DNA of 64,000 nt, from positions 620,001-684,000 of the forward strand of contig NZ_NIHC01000001.1 in the NCBI RefSeq assembly GCF_002806945.1. Direction: 5' to 3'. This document shows, piece after piece, positions 38,527 through 47,567 of this stretch (the first letter of the stretch is position 1; each line of letters starts with the position of its first letter). The notes below the pieces were generated by a model, which saw only the letters and a list, made by a program, of their open reading frames with translations, was not told where the DNA came from and searched no databases. The translations under genes and the position numbers were made by a program. The stretch is from Marinobacter salexigens (GTDB lineage: Bacteria > Pseudomonadota > Gammaproteobacteria > Pseudomonadales > Oleiphilaceae).

Positions 38527-38919
38527 ATGAAAAGGATAGTGTTTGCCAGCATGCTGGTGCTCAGCCTGGTGGGCTGTGCTTCCCAGCCCGAAACCAGTAG
38601 CTCCCTGATCGACAGGCCTGAGTTGAAAGTAGATCCGGAGGTTGTTTACACCATGGGTGTGACCGAACTCTTTCAAGAACGCCTGGCTCAACCTGATGGT
38701 GAAAGCCTCCTGCAGGTACAGTTTGCAGTTGAAGCAAGATCAGACGCCGAACTGGCCTGGAAAGTGACCTGGTTTGACGCCAGCGGCATGATGGTTAAGG
38801 GCGTTGGTGAAAGCTACCGAAAAGCATCCTTGCTGACCGGCCAGACCCGTTACTTCAAGGCAACGGCGCCCCATTCACGGGTCGTCAGTTACCAGTTACA
38901 TCTTCGCGAACCCCAATAA
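38527..38919 (+). CDS. YcfL-like lipoprotein
   Basis: The 130-residue lipoprotein has lipobox LSLVGC at residues 12-17. The mature part is a single beta-sandwich-like domain with QVQFAVEARSDAELAWKVTWFD and a C-terminal FKATAPHSRVVSYQLHLR. This pattern fits YcfL (DUF1425), which in E. coli lies next to lpoB. It has 35 bp upstream and 12 bp downstream spacing, so it is co-transcribed with its neighbours. Confidence 0.85.
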   Translation: MKRIVFASMLVLSLVGCASQPETSSSLIDRPELKVDPEVVYTMGVTELFQERLAQPDGESLLQVQFAVEARSDAELAWKVTWFDASGMMVKGVGESYRKASLLTGQTRYFKATAPHSRVVSYQLHLREPQ

Positions 38920-38931
38920 AAGGAACATTCA

Positions 38932-39534
38932 ATGCTGATACGCGCTGTTGCTATCTCTGTAGGCCTTACCGTCATCGCCGGCTGTGCCGCACCCACTCGC
39001 TATATTGACCCGGCTGCCGACGATGGCCCTGTAGCCATGACTATGGATTACCGGGATTTTGAAAAAGCGGCGACCGATGCCGTGGAAGACATGCTTGCGA
39101 GCGGCGCTGTTAATAACCCCAACGGTGGGCGCTACATCATGGTGGTCAGCCGAATTACTAACGACACCATGCAGCGTATTGATACTGACCAGCTGACCAA
39201 GAAAATCCGTGTGGCACTTTTGCGCTCCGGCAAGGTAGTCACCACTACTGCCGTTGGCCTGAATGGCGCTGAAGACGAAATGTCCATGAGAGCCCGTGAG
39301 CTACGTGATTCCGAAGAATTCGACCAGTCTGGTGTGCAGCGCAAGGGTACGCTCCAAGCTCCCGATTTGAGCCTTTCCGGAAAAATCCTGCAGCGTAATC
39401 ATCGGGTTGGTAAGGAGCAGCAGGTGGAGTACTACATCCAGCTGTCACTTACAGATTTGGCATCCGGCCTGGCTTTCTGGGAAGGCGAGACTCCCATCAT
39501 CAAACGTGGCTCTGACAGCTCAGTTTCCTGGTAA
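38932..39534 (+). CDS. LpoB-like penicillin-binding protein activator
   Basis: The 200-residue lipoprotein (lipobox VIAGCA near residue 14) has the LpoB domain: DYRDFEKAATDAVEDMLAS, then MVVSRITNDTMQRIDTDQLTKKIR and a C-terminal YIQLSLTDLASGLAFWEGE. E. coli LpoB spans the envelope to activate PBP1b. Linkage with a YcfL-like gene matches ycfL-lpoB of enterics. Whether this copy activates a PBP or has been recruited to the surrounding FlgT/CsgG-like system is unclear, since the LpoB, CsgG and FlgT cores are structurally related. Confidence 0.82.
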   Translation: MLIRAVAISVGLTVIAGCAAPTRYIDPAADDGPVAMTMDYRDFEKAATDAVEDMLASGAVNNPNGGRYIMVVSRITNDTMQRIDTDQLTKKIRVALLRSGKVVTTTAVGLNGAEDEMSMRARELRDSEEFDQSGVQRKGTLQAPDLSLSGKILQRNHRVGKEQQVEYYIQLSLTDLASGLAFWEGETPIIKRGSDSSVSW

Positions 39535-39555
39535 CCAATCGAGAGATTTGAATAA

Positions 39556-40965
39556 ATGGAATTTCGCAGAACAATGTTATCACTGCTTGTTGCAGCCACC
39601 ATCTCAGCCACACCGCTAATGACAGGTAGCGCCCTGGCGCAGGAAGATCTCAGCGCACAGGTTGAAGCTGCCGAGCAGGACGCCAGCAAAACCCCGCCGT
39701 CCCCCTTTATGGCGGTATCTGAGGTGGATTCAGGCAATGAAGAAGTGCAGAATTTTCTGGATGCAAGGGGTTGGGTGCAAGGTGAGTCTGAAAAGAATCC
39801 CGGTGGAGGCATGCTGGTTATTGGTCGCGCATACGTGGCTGCAGATCCACGGGATATCAGCTACAGCGAAGCCCGGATTCTGGCCACTCAGGAAGCCTTC
39901 CTGAGTGCCATGGGAGAGCTTATTTCCCAGAACGCGGTGCAGGTCGGTGCCCGGATGACAGACAAGTTCATGAAGGATGACTTGCCAGAGGATGTCAAAG
40001 ACACCACCAGCATCGAAGCCTTCGGGAAAGCGGTAGCTGGCCGGGCTGCAGAGCTGACTGTGCAGGGGCTGAACGCTCTTCTTGAAGAGTTGGGAGCCGA
40101 CACTTCCGAAATGCCGGAAATGAGCGTTGCCGAGCGCAAGAACATGCTCTATGACGAGTTTGTAGCTGAAGCAACCAAGCGGGCTATGGGCGAACTCTCA
40201 GGCATCGGTATTTTTGGGGTTATCCAGGAAGTGGGCGGCTCTGCAATATCGGAAAATGGCGCAGTTTCCGTTGTTGTTGTGAAGTCTGACCGTTTCAATG
40301 AGTTTGCGCGACAGTTGCGAACCGGTGATGTGGCTCCAGGCCAAGCTATTCCGGTAGATGATATTCAGAAGCGTTTGATGCCTCACGTTAAAGATAAGGT
40401 GCCCATGCTGGGATACTACGGCGTTCAGCCTATGGTGGACGGTTCCGGCAGGTTTGGTCTGGTGTCATTCGGTATGGCGGGGCCACAGCTGGTGCGTGGC
40501 ACAATGGACAAGTACGACGTAGCCGCTGAGCTTGAGGCCTCGCGCAAAAGCGCCAATGCCATGGCCGATGCCTGGCTGGCACAGTTTGCATCCATGACCG
40601 TGAAAATGGATTACGAGGAAATCCGGCGCAAGCTGGTGCAGAAAGTTCGGGAAACCCGCGGCAACGGTCGTACGGAGATCAAGACATCCACTGGTGTGGG
40701 CAAGATGGTGAATGAAATCCTGCAGTCAGAGGCCAACGTGCGCCTGCGGGGAGTTCAAACCATCGCTCAGTGGGATGCGCAGGATCCGGAAACCGGCCAC
40801 CCCTACCTGGGCTACGTAAAATACTGGTCGCCCAGCACATCTGCCAAGGCTCAGGGTATCGATAAGCCTGCCCCCAAGGCCGCAAAAAGCACGTCTGCAG
40901 ATGGCGCCGGTAAAGCCGGTACAGAGCGCTCGGTGAGAAGCACCGGTTCGTTCGGAGACTGGTAA
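39556..40965 (+). CDS. Exported protein of unknown function in the LpoB/FlgT-like cluster
   Basis: The 469-residue precursor has a signal peptide (residues 1-29, ending GSALA). An N-terminal domain shows a helical repeat resembling that of LPP20/FlgT N-domains (SEARILATQEAFLSAMGELI). The rest has mixed alpha/beta character and a proline/alanine/serine-rich tail. I do not recognise a firm family. Its stop shares one base with the start of the next gene (TAATG), so translation is coupled. It probably acts in the periplasm with the FlgT/CsgG-like protein. Confidence 0.75.
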   Translation: MEFRRTMLSLLVAATISATPLMTGSALAQEDLSAQVEAAEQDASKTPPSPFMAVSEVDSGNEEVQNFLDARGWVQGESEKNPGGGMLVIGRAYVAADPRDISYSEARILATQEAFLSAMGELISQNAVQVGARMTDKFMKDDLPEDVKDTTSIEAFGKAVAGRAAELTVQGLNALLEELGADTSEMPEMSVAERKNMLYDEFVAEATKRAMGELSGIGIFGVIQEVGGSAISENGAVSVVVVKSDRFNEFARQLRTGDVAPGQAIPVDDIQKRLMPHVKDKVPMLGYYGVQPMVDGSGRFGLVSFGMAGPQLVRGTMDKYDVAAELEASRKSANAMADAWLAQFASMTVKMDYEEIRRKLVQKVRETRGNGRTEIKTSTGVGKMVNEILQSEANVRLRGVQTIAQWDAQDPETGHPYLGYVKYWSPSTSAKAQGIDKPAPKAAKSTSADGAGKAGTERSVRSTGSFGDW

Positions 40966-42227
40966 TGAAGTGGCTCCAGATTGTTATTGCCTTTCTGCTT
41001 CCGGTTGTAGCCCATGCTGCAACCGAAATCAGGACCGTGTCTGCCGAGGCCACCGGAGTTAACCGGGAGGAGGCCGTCTACAATGCGCTGAGTGAGGCAA
41101 TACGGCAGGTGCGTGGGGCCCAGATCAGTGCCAGCCGGCAGGTTCAGAGCGCTCTGCTCAGAGTTACCGAGCGTAGCGAGGGGGGGCGTGAACGCAGTAC
41201 GACCATGTCGGCGACCCAGTCGAGCGATACGCAGGTATCATCAAGCGGTCTCATTTCCGGGTACAGGATTCTGTCGGTATCTGACGCGCCGGGTGGAGGT
41301 GGCAAGCTTGCCCGGCTGGAAGTGAAAGTTCCTGTTTATAAAACGCCAGGATCATCATCCCAGGATAGCCGCTGGCGGATGGCGGTTTATCCGGTCTGGG
41401 TACCCCGTCCACACTATCAGGTGGCCGAGCGGCGCCTGTCCAGGGTAGAGGTCTCTGATCGCATGACTCAGGCCATTAGCGAAGCTCTTGTTCAGTCCCG
41501 CCGCTTTGCAATGCTTGCTCGAGACAAGGAGCATGCCATGGTTCTGGAAAGGGCCCGCATGGCCGGGGAGGACATTCCAGTGGCAGAGAAGGCCATGCTC
41601 GGTAATGAACTCGGTGCAGAGTATCTGGTGGTTGCTCAGGTTACGGACTTGACGCTGGGCGTTGATGAAAAAGTATCCTCGCTCACCGGGGAACGCACAC
41701 GGCAACAGACCGGAGCAGTCGTAGTTGAAGCGCGAGTGGTCGTGCCTGCCACTGGAGCGATGGTTTGGAGCGATACCCTTAACCTGTCAGCTGACGCTCT
41801 TGGCCTTGAGCTGGACGGATCTCCGGGAGCCATGCAGCGGCTCTTTGACAAGGCCGGGCAGGAAGTTGCCCTGGCTGTTATTGATGCAGTCTGGCCGCCT
41901 CTGGTTGAAGCCCGTCAGGGTGACGAGTTGGTGATTAATATGGGTGGCGAACTGATGAAGAAAGGTCAGCGCTGGGAGGTTTTCTCCCTCGGTAATGCCG
42001 TCCGAAATAGCCATACCGGCAAAAGCCTGGGGCGCACAGAGACTTTAATTGCAACTGTGGAAGTGACTCGCTCCACGCCCAAAATGGCATACGCTCGAAT
42101 TGTTGAGGGTGCCGTTCAGGGAAAAGGGCATGTATTGCGCCAGCCTTCCTACGTTGAAAGTCAGGATCCGGCTGAAGCAATTCGGGGAACCCGTAAGCGC
42201 ACTTGTTTGCCTATTGATCCTTGCTAA
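40965..42227 (+). CDS. FlgT/CsgG-like three-domain exported protein
   Basis: The 420-residue precursor has a signal peptide (residues 1-18, ending VAHA). An N-domain (about 19-110) includes EATGVNREEAVYNALSEAIR. The middle domain (about 135-300) has a CsgG-type core with VSDRMTQAISEALVQSRRF and GAEYLVVAQVTDLTLG. The C-domain (about 305-385) contains KKGQRWEVFSLG. This order is that of FlgT, an outer-membrane flagellar-ring protein of Vibrio, yet no flagellar genes surround it. It has no lipobox, unlike CsgG. It is the last gene of a five-gene envelope cluster. Confidence 0.78.
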   Translation: MKWLQIVIAFLLPVVAHAATEIRTVSAEATGVNREEAVYNALSEAIRQVRGAQISASRQVQSALLRVTERSEGGRERSTTMSATQSSDTQVSSSGLISGYRILSVSDAPGGGGKLARLEVKVPVYKTPGSSSQDSRWRMAVYPVWVPRPHYQVAERRLSRVEVSDRMTQAISEALVQSRRFAMLARDKEHAMVLERARMAGEDIPVAEKAMLGNELGAEYLVVAQVTDLTLGVDEKVSSLTGERTRQQTGAVVVEARVVVPATGAMVWSDTLNLSADALGLELDGSPGAMQRLFDKAGQEVALAVIDAVWPPLVEARQGDELVINMGGELMKKGQRWEVFSLGNAVRNSHTGKSLGRTETLIATVEVTRSTPKMAYARIVEGAVQGKGHVLRQPSYVESQDPAEAIRGTRKRTCLPIDPC

Positions 42228-42231
42228 TCAG

Positions 42232-42280
42232 CTTCCCCGGAAACTGGAGTCAAAATCTGATTCAGTGGTGTCCGGGGAAG
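42232..42280. terminator. Hairpin between convergent genes, possible terminator
   Basis: CTTCCCCGGA (42232-42241) pairs with TCCGGGGAAG (42271-42280) in a perfect ten-base stem with a 29-base loop. It lies in the gap between the convergent FlgT-like and FadL-like genes. No U-run follows, so it may stop transcription only weakly. Confidence 0.4.
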
Positions 42281-42310
42281 TCTGGTCTACCCAATCGGTC
42301 GGCTTGGGTA

Positions 42311-43564
42311 TCAGTACCTCCAGCCAACGCTGAAGGATGCACCCATCTGGCTCATGCTCAGCTCAATTTCCTGGCCAGGGCCCATTGGGTTATCGCCACG
42401 GACGCTTTTGCGTGGAGAGTAGAACGCCATACCGGACGCTTCCAGGCTTTCGCTGAAGTGATGGGTGAAGCCGCCGGTGAAGTGCCATTCCTGAACGCCC
42501 GGTGCGAGGATGTTAAACAGCACTTCCTCGTCGCGAATCGGTTGCTTGCCGTAGCTAACACCGGCGCGCCAGGTTTGCGTGTTGTCTTGCTGCCACTGCC
42601 AGCCGAGTTTAACGATGGTCATATCGTCCCAGCCAAAGCCGGCGCCTTGATCATCACCTAGCGGCGCTTGCATCAGGTTGGGCATCATCGGATTGCCAAC
42701 ACTGTTGATGTCACTGTAACGGACGTGCTGCACATCCAGCAGAATCCAGTGGTCTTGAATGCCTGACCAGGCAACGCCTGCATTGAACATCTGTGGAATA
42801 TCGAATCCACCTTGTTCTGCAAACAGGCCTTCGTATCGGTCAAACTCTTCCATATCGAGAATGGTACGCCAACTTGCACCTGCACGAAGAGTTTCGCTTA
42901 CCTGACCCTGCCAGCCAATTTGAATGCCATAGCCCCAGGCATCATCAGTGCCGTTGTTGGTTAAGGCATCAGGGTTGGAAGAAAAGCCCGAGAAATTGCG
43001 CAAGCCTTCGGCTTTAAAGCGCTGGTAGGCGATCAGTGGCGAAATACCCAGAGCCTGCCCTTCAGAGAACTCCCAGGACCAGGTGGGAGCAATGAAAACC
43101 TGCTCCAGATTAACCCCGGCTTTACCCCCTCCATAAGTGCCGCCATTATCACCACTGTACTCGGTGTTCATGCCGCCATTGGCAAATATAGACAGTCCGA
43201 GGCTGTGACCATTGCCGAGATCACGGTTATAGCCAAAGTGAGGAATAAAAAAGGCTTTGTTCTCGCTCGATACCTTGCCAGGAGCCAGGTAAAAGGTCTG
43301 CGGTGTGTTAGGGGCTCCACCCTCCACTGTATAGCGGCGGCGAGGAGAGAAAACTTCCAGCCCACCGTCTATTCTGCTGCCTACAAACGCCATGCCCGCC
43401 GGATTGGTCGCTGCTGCCATGCTGTCTTGGGACAAAGCGGCCCCAGTGCCTGCCATGCCCGCACTAATGGTGCCGTAGCCATGGCTGAAGTAGCCATTGG
43501 TTGCCAGAGCTGTTGTTGGGAGGGTTGCAAGAGCGAAAGCCCCTAAAGCAAGTTTAAAGCGCAT
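42311..43564 (-). CDS. FadL-family outer-membrane transport protein
   Basis: This 417-residue precursor has a signal peptide (residues 1-21, ending TTALA) and then the family N-terminus with GTISAGMAGTGAALSQDSMAA and NPAGMAFVGSR, which forms the plug region of FadL/TodX porins. The barrel ends in an aromatic residue (SVGWRY). It likely takes up long-chain fatty acids or hydrocarbons, fitting an oil-degrading Marinobacter lifestyle. ATG 43564 begins the signal; the frame is open nine codons earlier. Confidence 0.9.
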   Translation of the reverse strand: MRFKLALGAFALATLPTTALATNGYFSHGYGTISAGMAGTGAALSQDSMAAATNPAGMAFVGSRIDGGLEVFSPRRRYTVEGGAPNTPQTFYLAPGKVSSENKAFFIPHFGYNRDLGNGHSLGLSIFANGGMNTEYSGDNGGTYGGGKAGVNLEQVFIAPTWSWEFSEGQALGISPLIAYQRFKAEGLRNFSGFSSNPDALTNNGTDDAWGYGIQIGWQGQVSETLRAGASWRTILDMEEFDRYEGLFAEQGGFDIPQMFNAGVAWSGIQDHWILLDVQHVRYSDINSVGNPMMPNLMQAPLGDDQGAGFGWDDMTIVKLGWQWQQDNTQTWRAGVSYGKQPIRDEEVLFNILAPGVQEWHFTGGFTHHFSESLEASGMAFYSPRKSVRGDNPMGPGQEIELSMSQMGASFSVGWRY

Positions 43565-43738
43565 GTGTAGTCCCGTTTGGTTTAGCGACATATATTAGGT
43601 AGCCGCCTTTTTACAGAGAAATGGTTATAAGGGGAAGTGATAAATATAAATATGGTTATATCTAATGGTGAGCCTCGCAAAAAACGGCTGATCAGCCATA
43701 CTTGATTGAAGGCGGATATCTAACTGATAATCTGGATA

Positions 43739-43768
43739 AAACAGGAACAACAGGAACAACAGGAACTA
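43739..43768 (+). repeat. Short tandem repeat over the yihY ribosome site
   Basis: Three tandem copies of a nine-base unit (ACAGGAACA) end in ACAGGAACT, placing an AGGA Shine-Dalgarno core in each unit. The last copy is eight bases before the GTG start at 43771. Copy number change would alter the spacing or number of ribosome-binding cores, so the tract may be a slippage-prone expression tuner. This is inferred. Confidence 0.7.
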
Positions 43769-43770
43769 AA

Positions 43771-45105
43771 GTGGCTTCATTCCAACTTAAAGAACGGCTC
43801 CAGGCAGCAGAAACATGGATTCTTGCAAACCCGAATCCGCCGCAAAGTTGGCCCTGGACTCTGTTGTACAAGGCCGGGCGTTCTGTATATGCGCTTATAC
43901 GGGATGTCGTCAGTGGCCAGTTAACCCTCCATGCCATGAGCCTGGTGTACACCACACTGCTGAGTATTGTGCCGCTGTTGGCTCTGAGCTTTTCGGTGTT
44001 AAAGGCTTTGGGTGTTCATCAGCGTATGGAACCTTTCCTGTTCCAGTTTTTTCAGCCCATGGGGCCGGAAGGCGTAGAAATGGCGGAGCGCATCCTTGGC
44101 TTCGTGGACAACATGAAGGTTGGCGTTCTGGGCTCTGTGGGTCTTGCCTTGCTGGTGTACACCGTCGTTTCGCTGGTGCAGAAAATCGAGCGGTCTTTCA
44201 ATATGATCTGGCGAGTGCCAGAGATGCGGTCGGTGGCCCAGAGGTTCAGTAACTATTTAAGCGTTATCATGGTCGGGCCGCTGCTGATGGTGTCGGCTAT
44301 TGGCGCGAGCGCCACTATTTTTTCCTCCTCAATTGTTCAAACCCTGATGGCCGTTGAGCCGTTTGGCTCGCTGATTCTTGCAATTAGCCGCTTTACCCCA
44401 TTCTTTCTCGTGGTCGGTGCCTTCACATTCGTCTATGTGTTTATGCCCAACACCCGTGTAAAACTGCGATATGCATTTCTTGGTGGTTTGGTTGCTGGTG
44501 TGTCCTGGCAGGCTGGTGGCATGTTGTTTGCCTCGTTTGTTGCAGGTTCAGCAAAATACGCAGCGATTTATTCCAGTTTTGCGATCGGCATAATCATGCT
44601 GATATGGATTTACCTTAACTGGATGATTCTTCTTTTAGGGGCGAGTTTGGCATTTTACCTGCAAAACCCGGGGTCGGTTGCCAAGCGCAGTCATGTTCAG
44701 CTTTCTCCGGAGCTTCAGGAAAAGATCGCCTTGGCCATGATGTGGTTGGTAGCTCGGCCGTTCAGTGAGGGCAGCAAGGCGCCGCAACAGGAAGTTTTGG
44801 AGCAATCATTACGGGTGCCAGGAGAGGTTACGCGAGGGGTAAGTGACAAGCTGATTCGCGCTGGTTTGTTGACGCTTGCCGGTCGCCAAGGCGACCAGTT
44901 GGTTCCGGGGCGTGCGCTGGACCTTATTACAGTGGGAGACGTGCTGAAGGCCGTTCGCCACGATGAAGATCGTGTTGTGGACAGGCTTCCGCCGGTGTTC
45001 CCCCCTGAGCTGCTCAAGGGCGAGCGAGAAAATGACTCCACGACCTTTGCGGTCCTGCTGAAAAGCGGCGGTGGTACGGCGGTCAGCCCCGAGCAGTCTC
45101 GCTAA
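43771..45105 (+). CDS. YihY/RbN-family inner-membrane protein
   Basis: The 444-residue protein has six hydrophobic helices and the family region MSLVYTTLLSIVPLLALSF and LLVYTVVSLVQKIERSFN. A long cytoplasmic C-terminal domain carries a winged-helix-like part (VLEQSLRVPGEVTRGVSDKL). The family was once called RNase BN by error; function is unclear and may involve envelope or phospholipid transport. I prefer GTG 43771, next to an AGGA core, over the earlier TTG 43702, which would translate the repeat. Its last 23 bases overlap the convergent HDOD gene. Confidence 0.85.
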   Translation: MASFQLKERLQAAETWILANPNPPQSWPWTLLYKAGRSVYALIRDVVSGQLTLHAMSLVYTTLLSIVPLLALSFSVLKALGVHQRMEPFLFQFFQPMGPEGVEMAERILGFVDNMKVGVLGSVGLALLVYTVVSLVQKIERSFNMIWRVPEMRSVAQRFSNYLSVIMVGPLLMVSAIGASATIFSSSIVQTLMAVEPFGSLILAISRFTPFFLVVGAFTFVYVFMPNTRVKLRYAFLGGLVAGVSWQAGGMLFASFVAGSAKYAAIYSSFAIGIIMLIWIYLNWMILLLGASLAFYLQNPGSVAKRSHVQLSPELQEKIALAMMWLVARPFSEGSKAPQQEVLEQSLRVPGEVTRGVSDKLIRAGLLTLAGRQGDQLVPGRALDLITVGDVLKAVRHDEDRVVDRLPPVFPPELLKGERENDSTTFAVLLKSGGGTAVSPEQSR

Positions 45106-46123
45106 GAACTGCTTTAAGGGCCGCCCGAACGCGGCCGGTCTGCTCCGGAGTGAGTCGCACGAGTTTATCCAGATCTTCCTCAGGCAGGTTGCGCTGGTTA
45201 GCATGACGCAACACCTCACGGCTGCCTATCACCATGCCATCTGCCAGTGTTGTCTGTTCCTGATCTGGCACAGGGCGCTCAGCAGACATTAGGTAAGCGT
45301 GATATTTTGGCGGCAAGCCCCATTCGCTGGCGATTAACTGTGATGCGACCCACTGGTAGCGAGCCAAAGCGGTGCGAATCAATGCAACATCCGGCTCGCC
45401 GCCTCCACGTTGCGCCCGGCATATCCGCTGAAGCTCGCGAAGAATGGTGATATAGGACAGTGCTGGCAGCAAGCCGACAGTGAAATATGCGCTGGTGTCC
45501 TCGCCATGAAACTTGGCGATAAACTCCGATGCCCTTGCACAGGTAAGCCCCCAGCGCCATGCTCGCTTCGCAAACTGCGCTTCCCGGCTGTTGCGGGCCG
45601 TCATCAACGGGCGCATAACTGCCGCCGCAACAACGTTCCGGATACCATCGATACCCAGGATGAAGACAGCCTGGTCAACAGATTCGATGGTGTGATCACC
45701 GGTGCGGAAATAGGGGCTGTTAGCAATCTGCAATATTTGATCGGTTAAAGAAGGGTCGCCCAGAATAATTTGACTCAGCTTTTGCCTGTCGCCTGAATCA
45801 TCCGAGAGGGCTCTCATCAACATGGGGAGTGTCATAGGCTGTCTTGGCAGCTCTTCCACCTTGTTGTTTGTGAGACGGTGCTCAAGCTCCTGAAGTGCAC
45901 GGTCGGAGTGCGACAGCTCACCGCGCAGCCTGGCCGGGCCTGTGTCCAGGAGCCAGCAGAACAGGTTTTCTTCAAGCAGCAGCATCAGGCTCTGGTTGCC
46001 GTCTGCTGGTGTCTTTGGTTCAGAGGGCGATGCCGAGTTGAACAGCCGCGCCTCTGGGGCCGGAGGAGGCGATGGTTTTGCTGTGGTGAAGAATCCTGCT
46101 ATCCAGGAAAAAAAGCCTGGCAT
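45083..46123 (-). CDS. HDOD-domain signalling protein
   Basis: The 346-residue protein has a proline-rich N-terminal part and an HDOD domain from about residue 85 (LPMLMRALSD...IILGDPSLTDQILQIANSPYF...VFILGIDGIRNVV). HDOD proteins are related to HD phosphohydrolases but lack the HD catalytic pair and act in regulation. The ribosome site is GGAGG. It partly overlaps the convergent yihY end, which may allow antisense interference. Confidence 0.87.
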   Translation of the reverse strand: MPGFFSWIAGFFTTAKPSPPPAPEARLFNSASPSEPKTPADGNQSLMLLLEENLFCWLLDTGPARLRGELSHSDRALQELEHRLTNNKVEELPRQPMTLPMLMRALSDDSGDRQKLSQIILGDPSLTDQILQIANSPYFRTGDHTIESVDQAVFILGIDGIRNVVAAAVMRPLMTARNSREAQFAKRAWRWGLTCARASEFIAKFHGEDTSAYFTVGLLPALSYITILRELQRICRAQRGGGEPDVALIRTALARYQWVASQLIASEWGLPPKYHAYLMSAERPVPDQEQTTLADGMVIGSREVLRHANQRNLPEEDLDKLVRLTPEQTGRVRAALKAVLSETARG

Positions 46124-46232
46124 CCATTGCCTCCAGGTAAATCAGTCGTCAAAGTATACGTGCTTACAAAATACAGTATAAAGATCTGCTGAAGCCTTTG
46201 CACAGAATAAAGCATTGCGGCCAGAACAGTCG

Positions 46233-47462
46233 TTACGTCAGAGCTCCACCGAACACAAAGATGAGCTGGCAAACACCTGCAGAAAAACCCAAAAATGCGC
46301 CTACAAGGATCAGCTTTATTTCGTCTTCCTGGAAGCAGGGGCGAAGCAAATCCTGAAACTCCTCAGACGAAAGCGCAATCATCCGCTCAAGCATAATCGC
46401 CTCAATAGCCCGGGCTCGGTCTGTCTCAAACATCGGATCATTAAAGGATGTTTTCGATATTTCGATGGCCTTTTCGCCCACCTGGTTTTTCAGGGTGGCA
46501 AAGCCGGTAGGGCCGAATGCCACCTGTGTAAGAGCTTTGCCCATACCCGCTGTTTCGTCCACCAGCGGTTTGATGTGCTTTTTAACCATGTTACGTGCGC
46601 GGTCTCCCTTGGGGCCTTCAAGAATGGCGCCAATGATATTGCCGACGGTGAGAATTTCATGGGTGATGATATGGCAGAAGGACTGGGAAACTTCGGGTTG
46701 CCGTTTTAGGAATAACCCCTGAATTCGCAAGGGGCCAATTTTTCTTTCTCGCAATGGCCGGAAAATAACGTTCAGTGCAATCCAGTTGGTTGCCCATCCC
46801 ACCATCAGGCCAAAGAAAGGTAGCACCCACCAGGCCTGGTAAAAGTACCAGACAGCCATCTGAACCAGGCCGAAGAGAAAGCCGAAATAAAGGCCGGAAT
46901 TGACGATAAAGCGAAACTCGGCTTCGCCACATTCGAGAAATATCCGGTTCAACAGTTTCTTGTCTGCGGAGAGCTTCTCAATGGTCATGGTCTTGATATC
47001 GAGCAGGTCTTCTATGTTGTTGGAGATGTCGCCAACCAGGTTGTCCACCAGTTGTGGAGTAGCCCTGCGAACCCTGTCATAAATCATCTTGCGGGCAGAG
47101 GCGGGCAGGTTCTCCCAAAACGTGGGGTACTCCCGAAGCATCATTTCATCAACATATTCTTCAATGCGAGGCTCTACCGAATGAACAATATGCGTAGCGA
47201 GTACTTTGGGGTCAATTTGCTCAAAAATCTCCCGCACCGTGCCGATTTTCGAAATGGTGGCATCTACGGCAATGGCTGCCATCTTACTGGCCTTTGAAGG
47301 AATAATGCCCTGCCAGCCCAGAAGTGGAGGTTTGCCAACAAACTCCAGAGGGAGGAAGGTCATTTTTATGGCGAGCCAATTAGTAATCCAGCCAATGAGA
47401 GCGGCAATAACGGGAATGCTGAGGTATTGCCAGAATTCAGGGTTGTTGAGCAGGCTTGTCAT
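46233..47462 (-). CDS. DUF445 family membrane protein
   Basis: The 409-residue protein starts MTSLLNNPEFWQYLSIP, with helical segments near residues 12-32 and 205-235 and the conserved IGWITNWLAIKMTFLP and GWATNWIALNVIFRP motifs of DUF445 (YjiN/YheB-like). A long cytoplasmic middle segment lies between them. Function is unknown. It stands apart from its neighbours by about 100 bp on each side. Confidence 0.9.
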   Translation of the reverse strand: MTSLLNNPEFWQYLSIPVIAALIGWITNWLAIKMTFLPLEFVGKPPLLGWQGIIPSKASKMAAIAVDATISKIGTVREIFEQIDPKVLATHIVHSVEPRIEEYVDEMMLREYPTFWENLPASARKMIYDRVRRATPQLVDNLVGDISNNIEDLLDIKTMTIEKLSADKKLLNRIFLECGEAEFRFIVNSGLYFGFLFGLVQMAVWYFYQAWWVLPFFGLMVGWATNWIALNVIFRPLRERKIGPLRIQGLFLKRQPEVSQSFCHIITHEILTVGNIIGAILEGPKGDRARNMVKKHIKPLVDETAGMGKALTQVAFGPTGFATLKNQVGEKAIEISKTSFNDPMFETDRARAIEAIMLERMIALSSEEFQDLLRPCFQEDEIKLILVGAFLGFSAGVCQLIFVFGGALT

Positions 47463-47567
47463 CCGGGTGTTGCACTCGCTTTTTGTTAGTGTCGGCGGGT
47501 TGAAGCATGTGTGGGTGGCGAGAGTCTGTCAATGACTCATCAGACTCGCTGGGGGCGGCAGTGTGGT

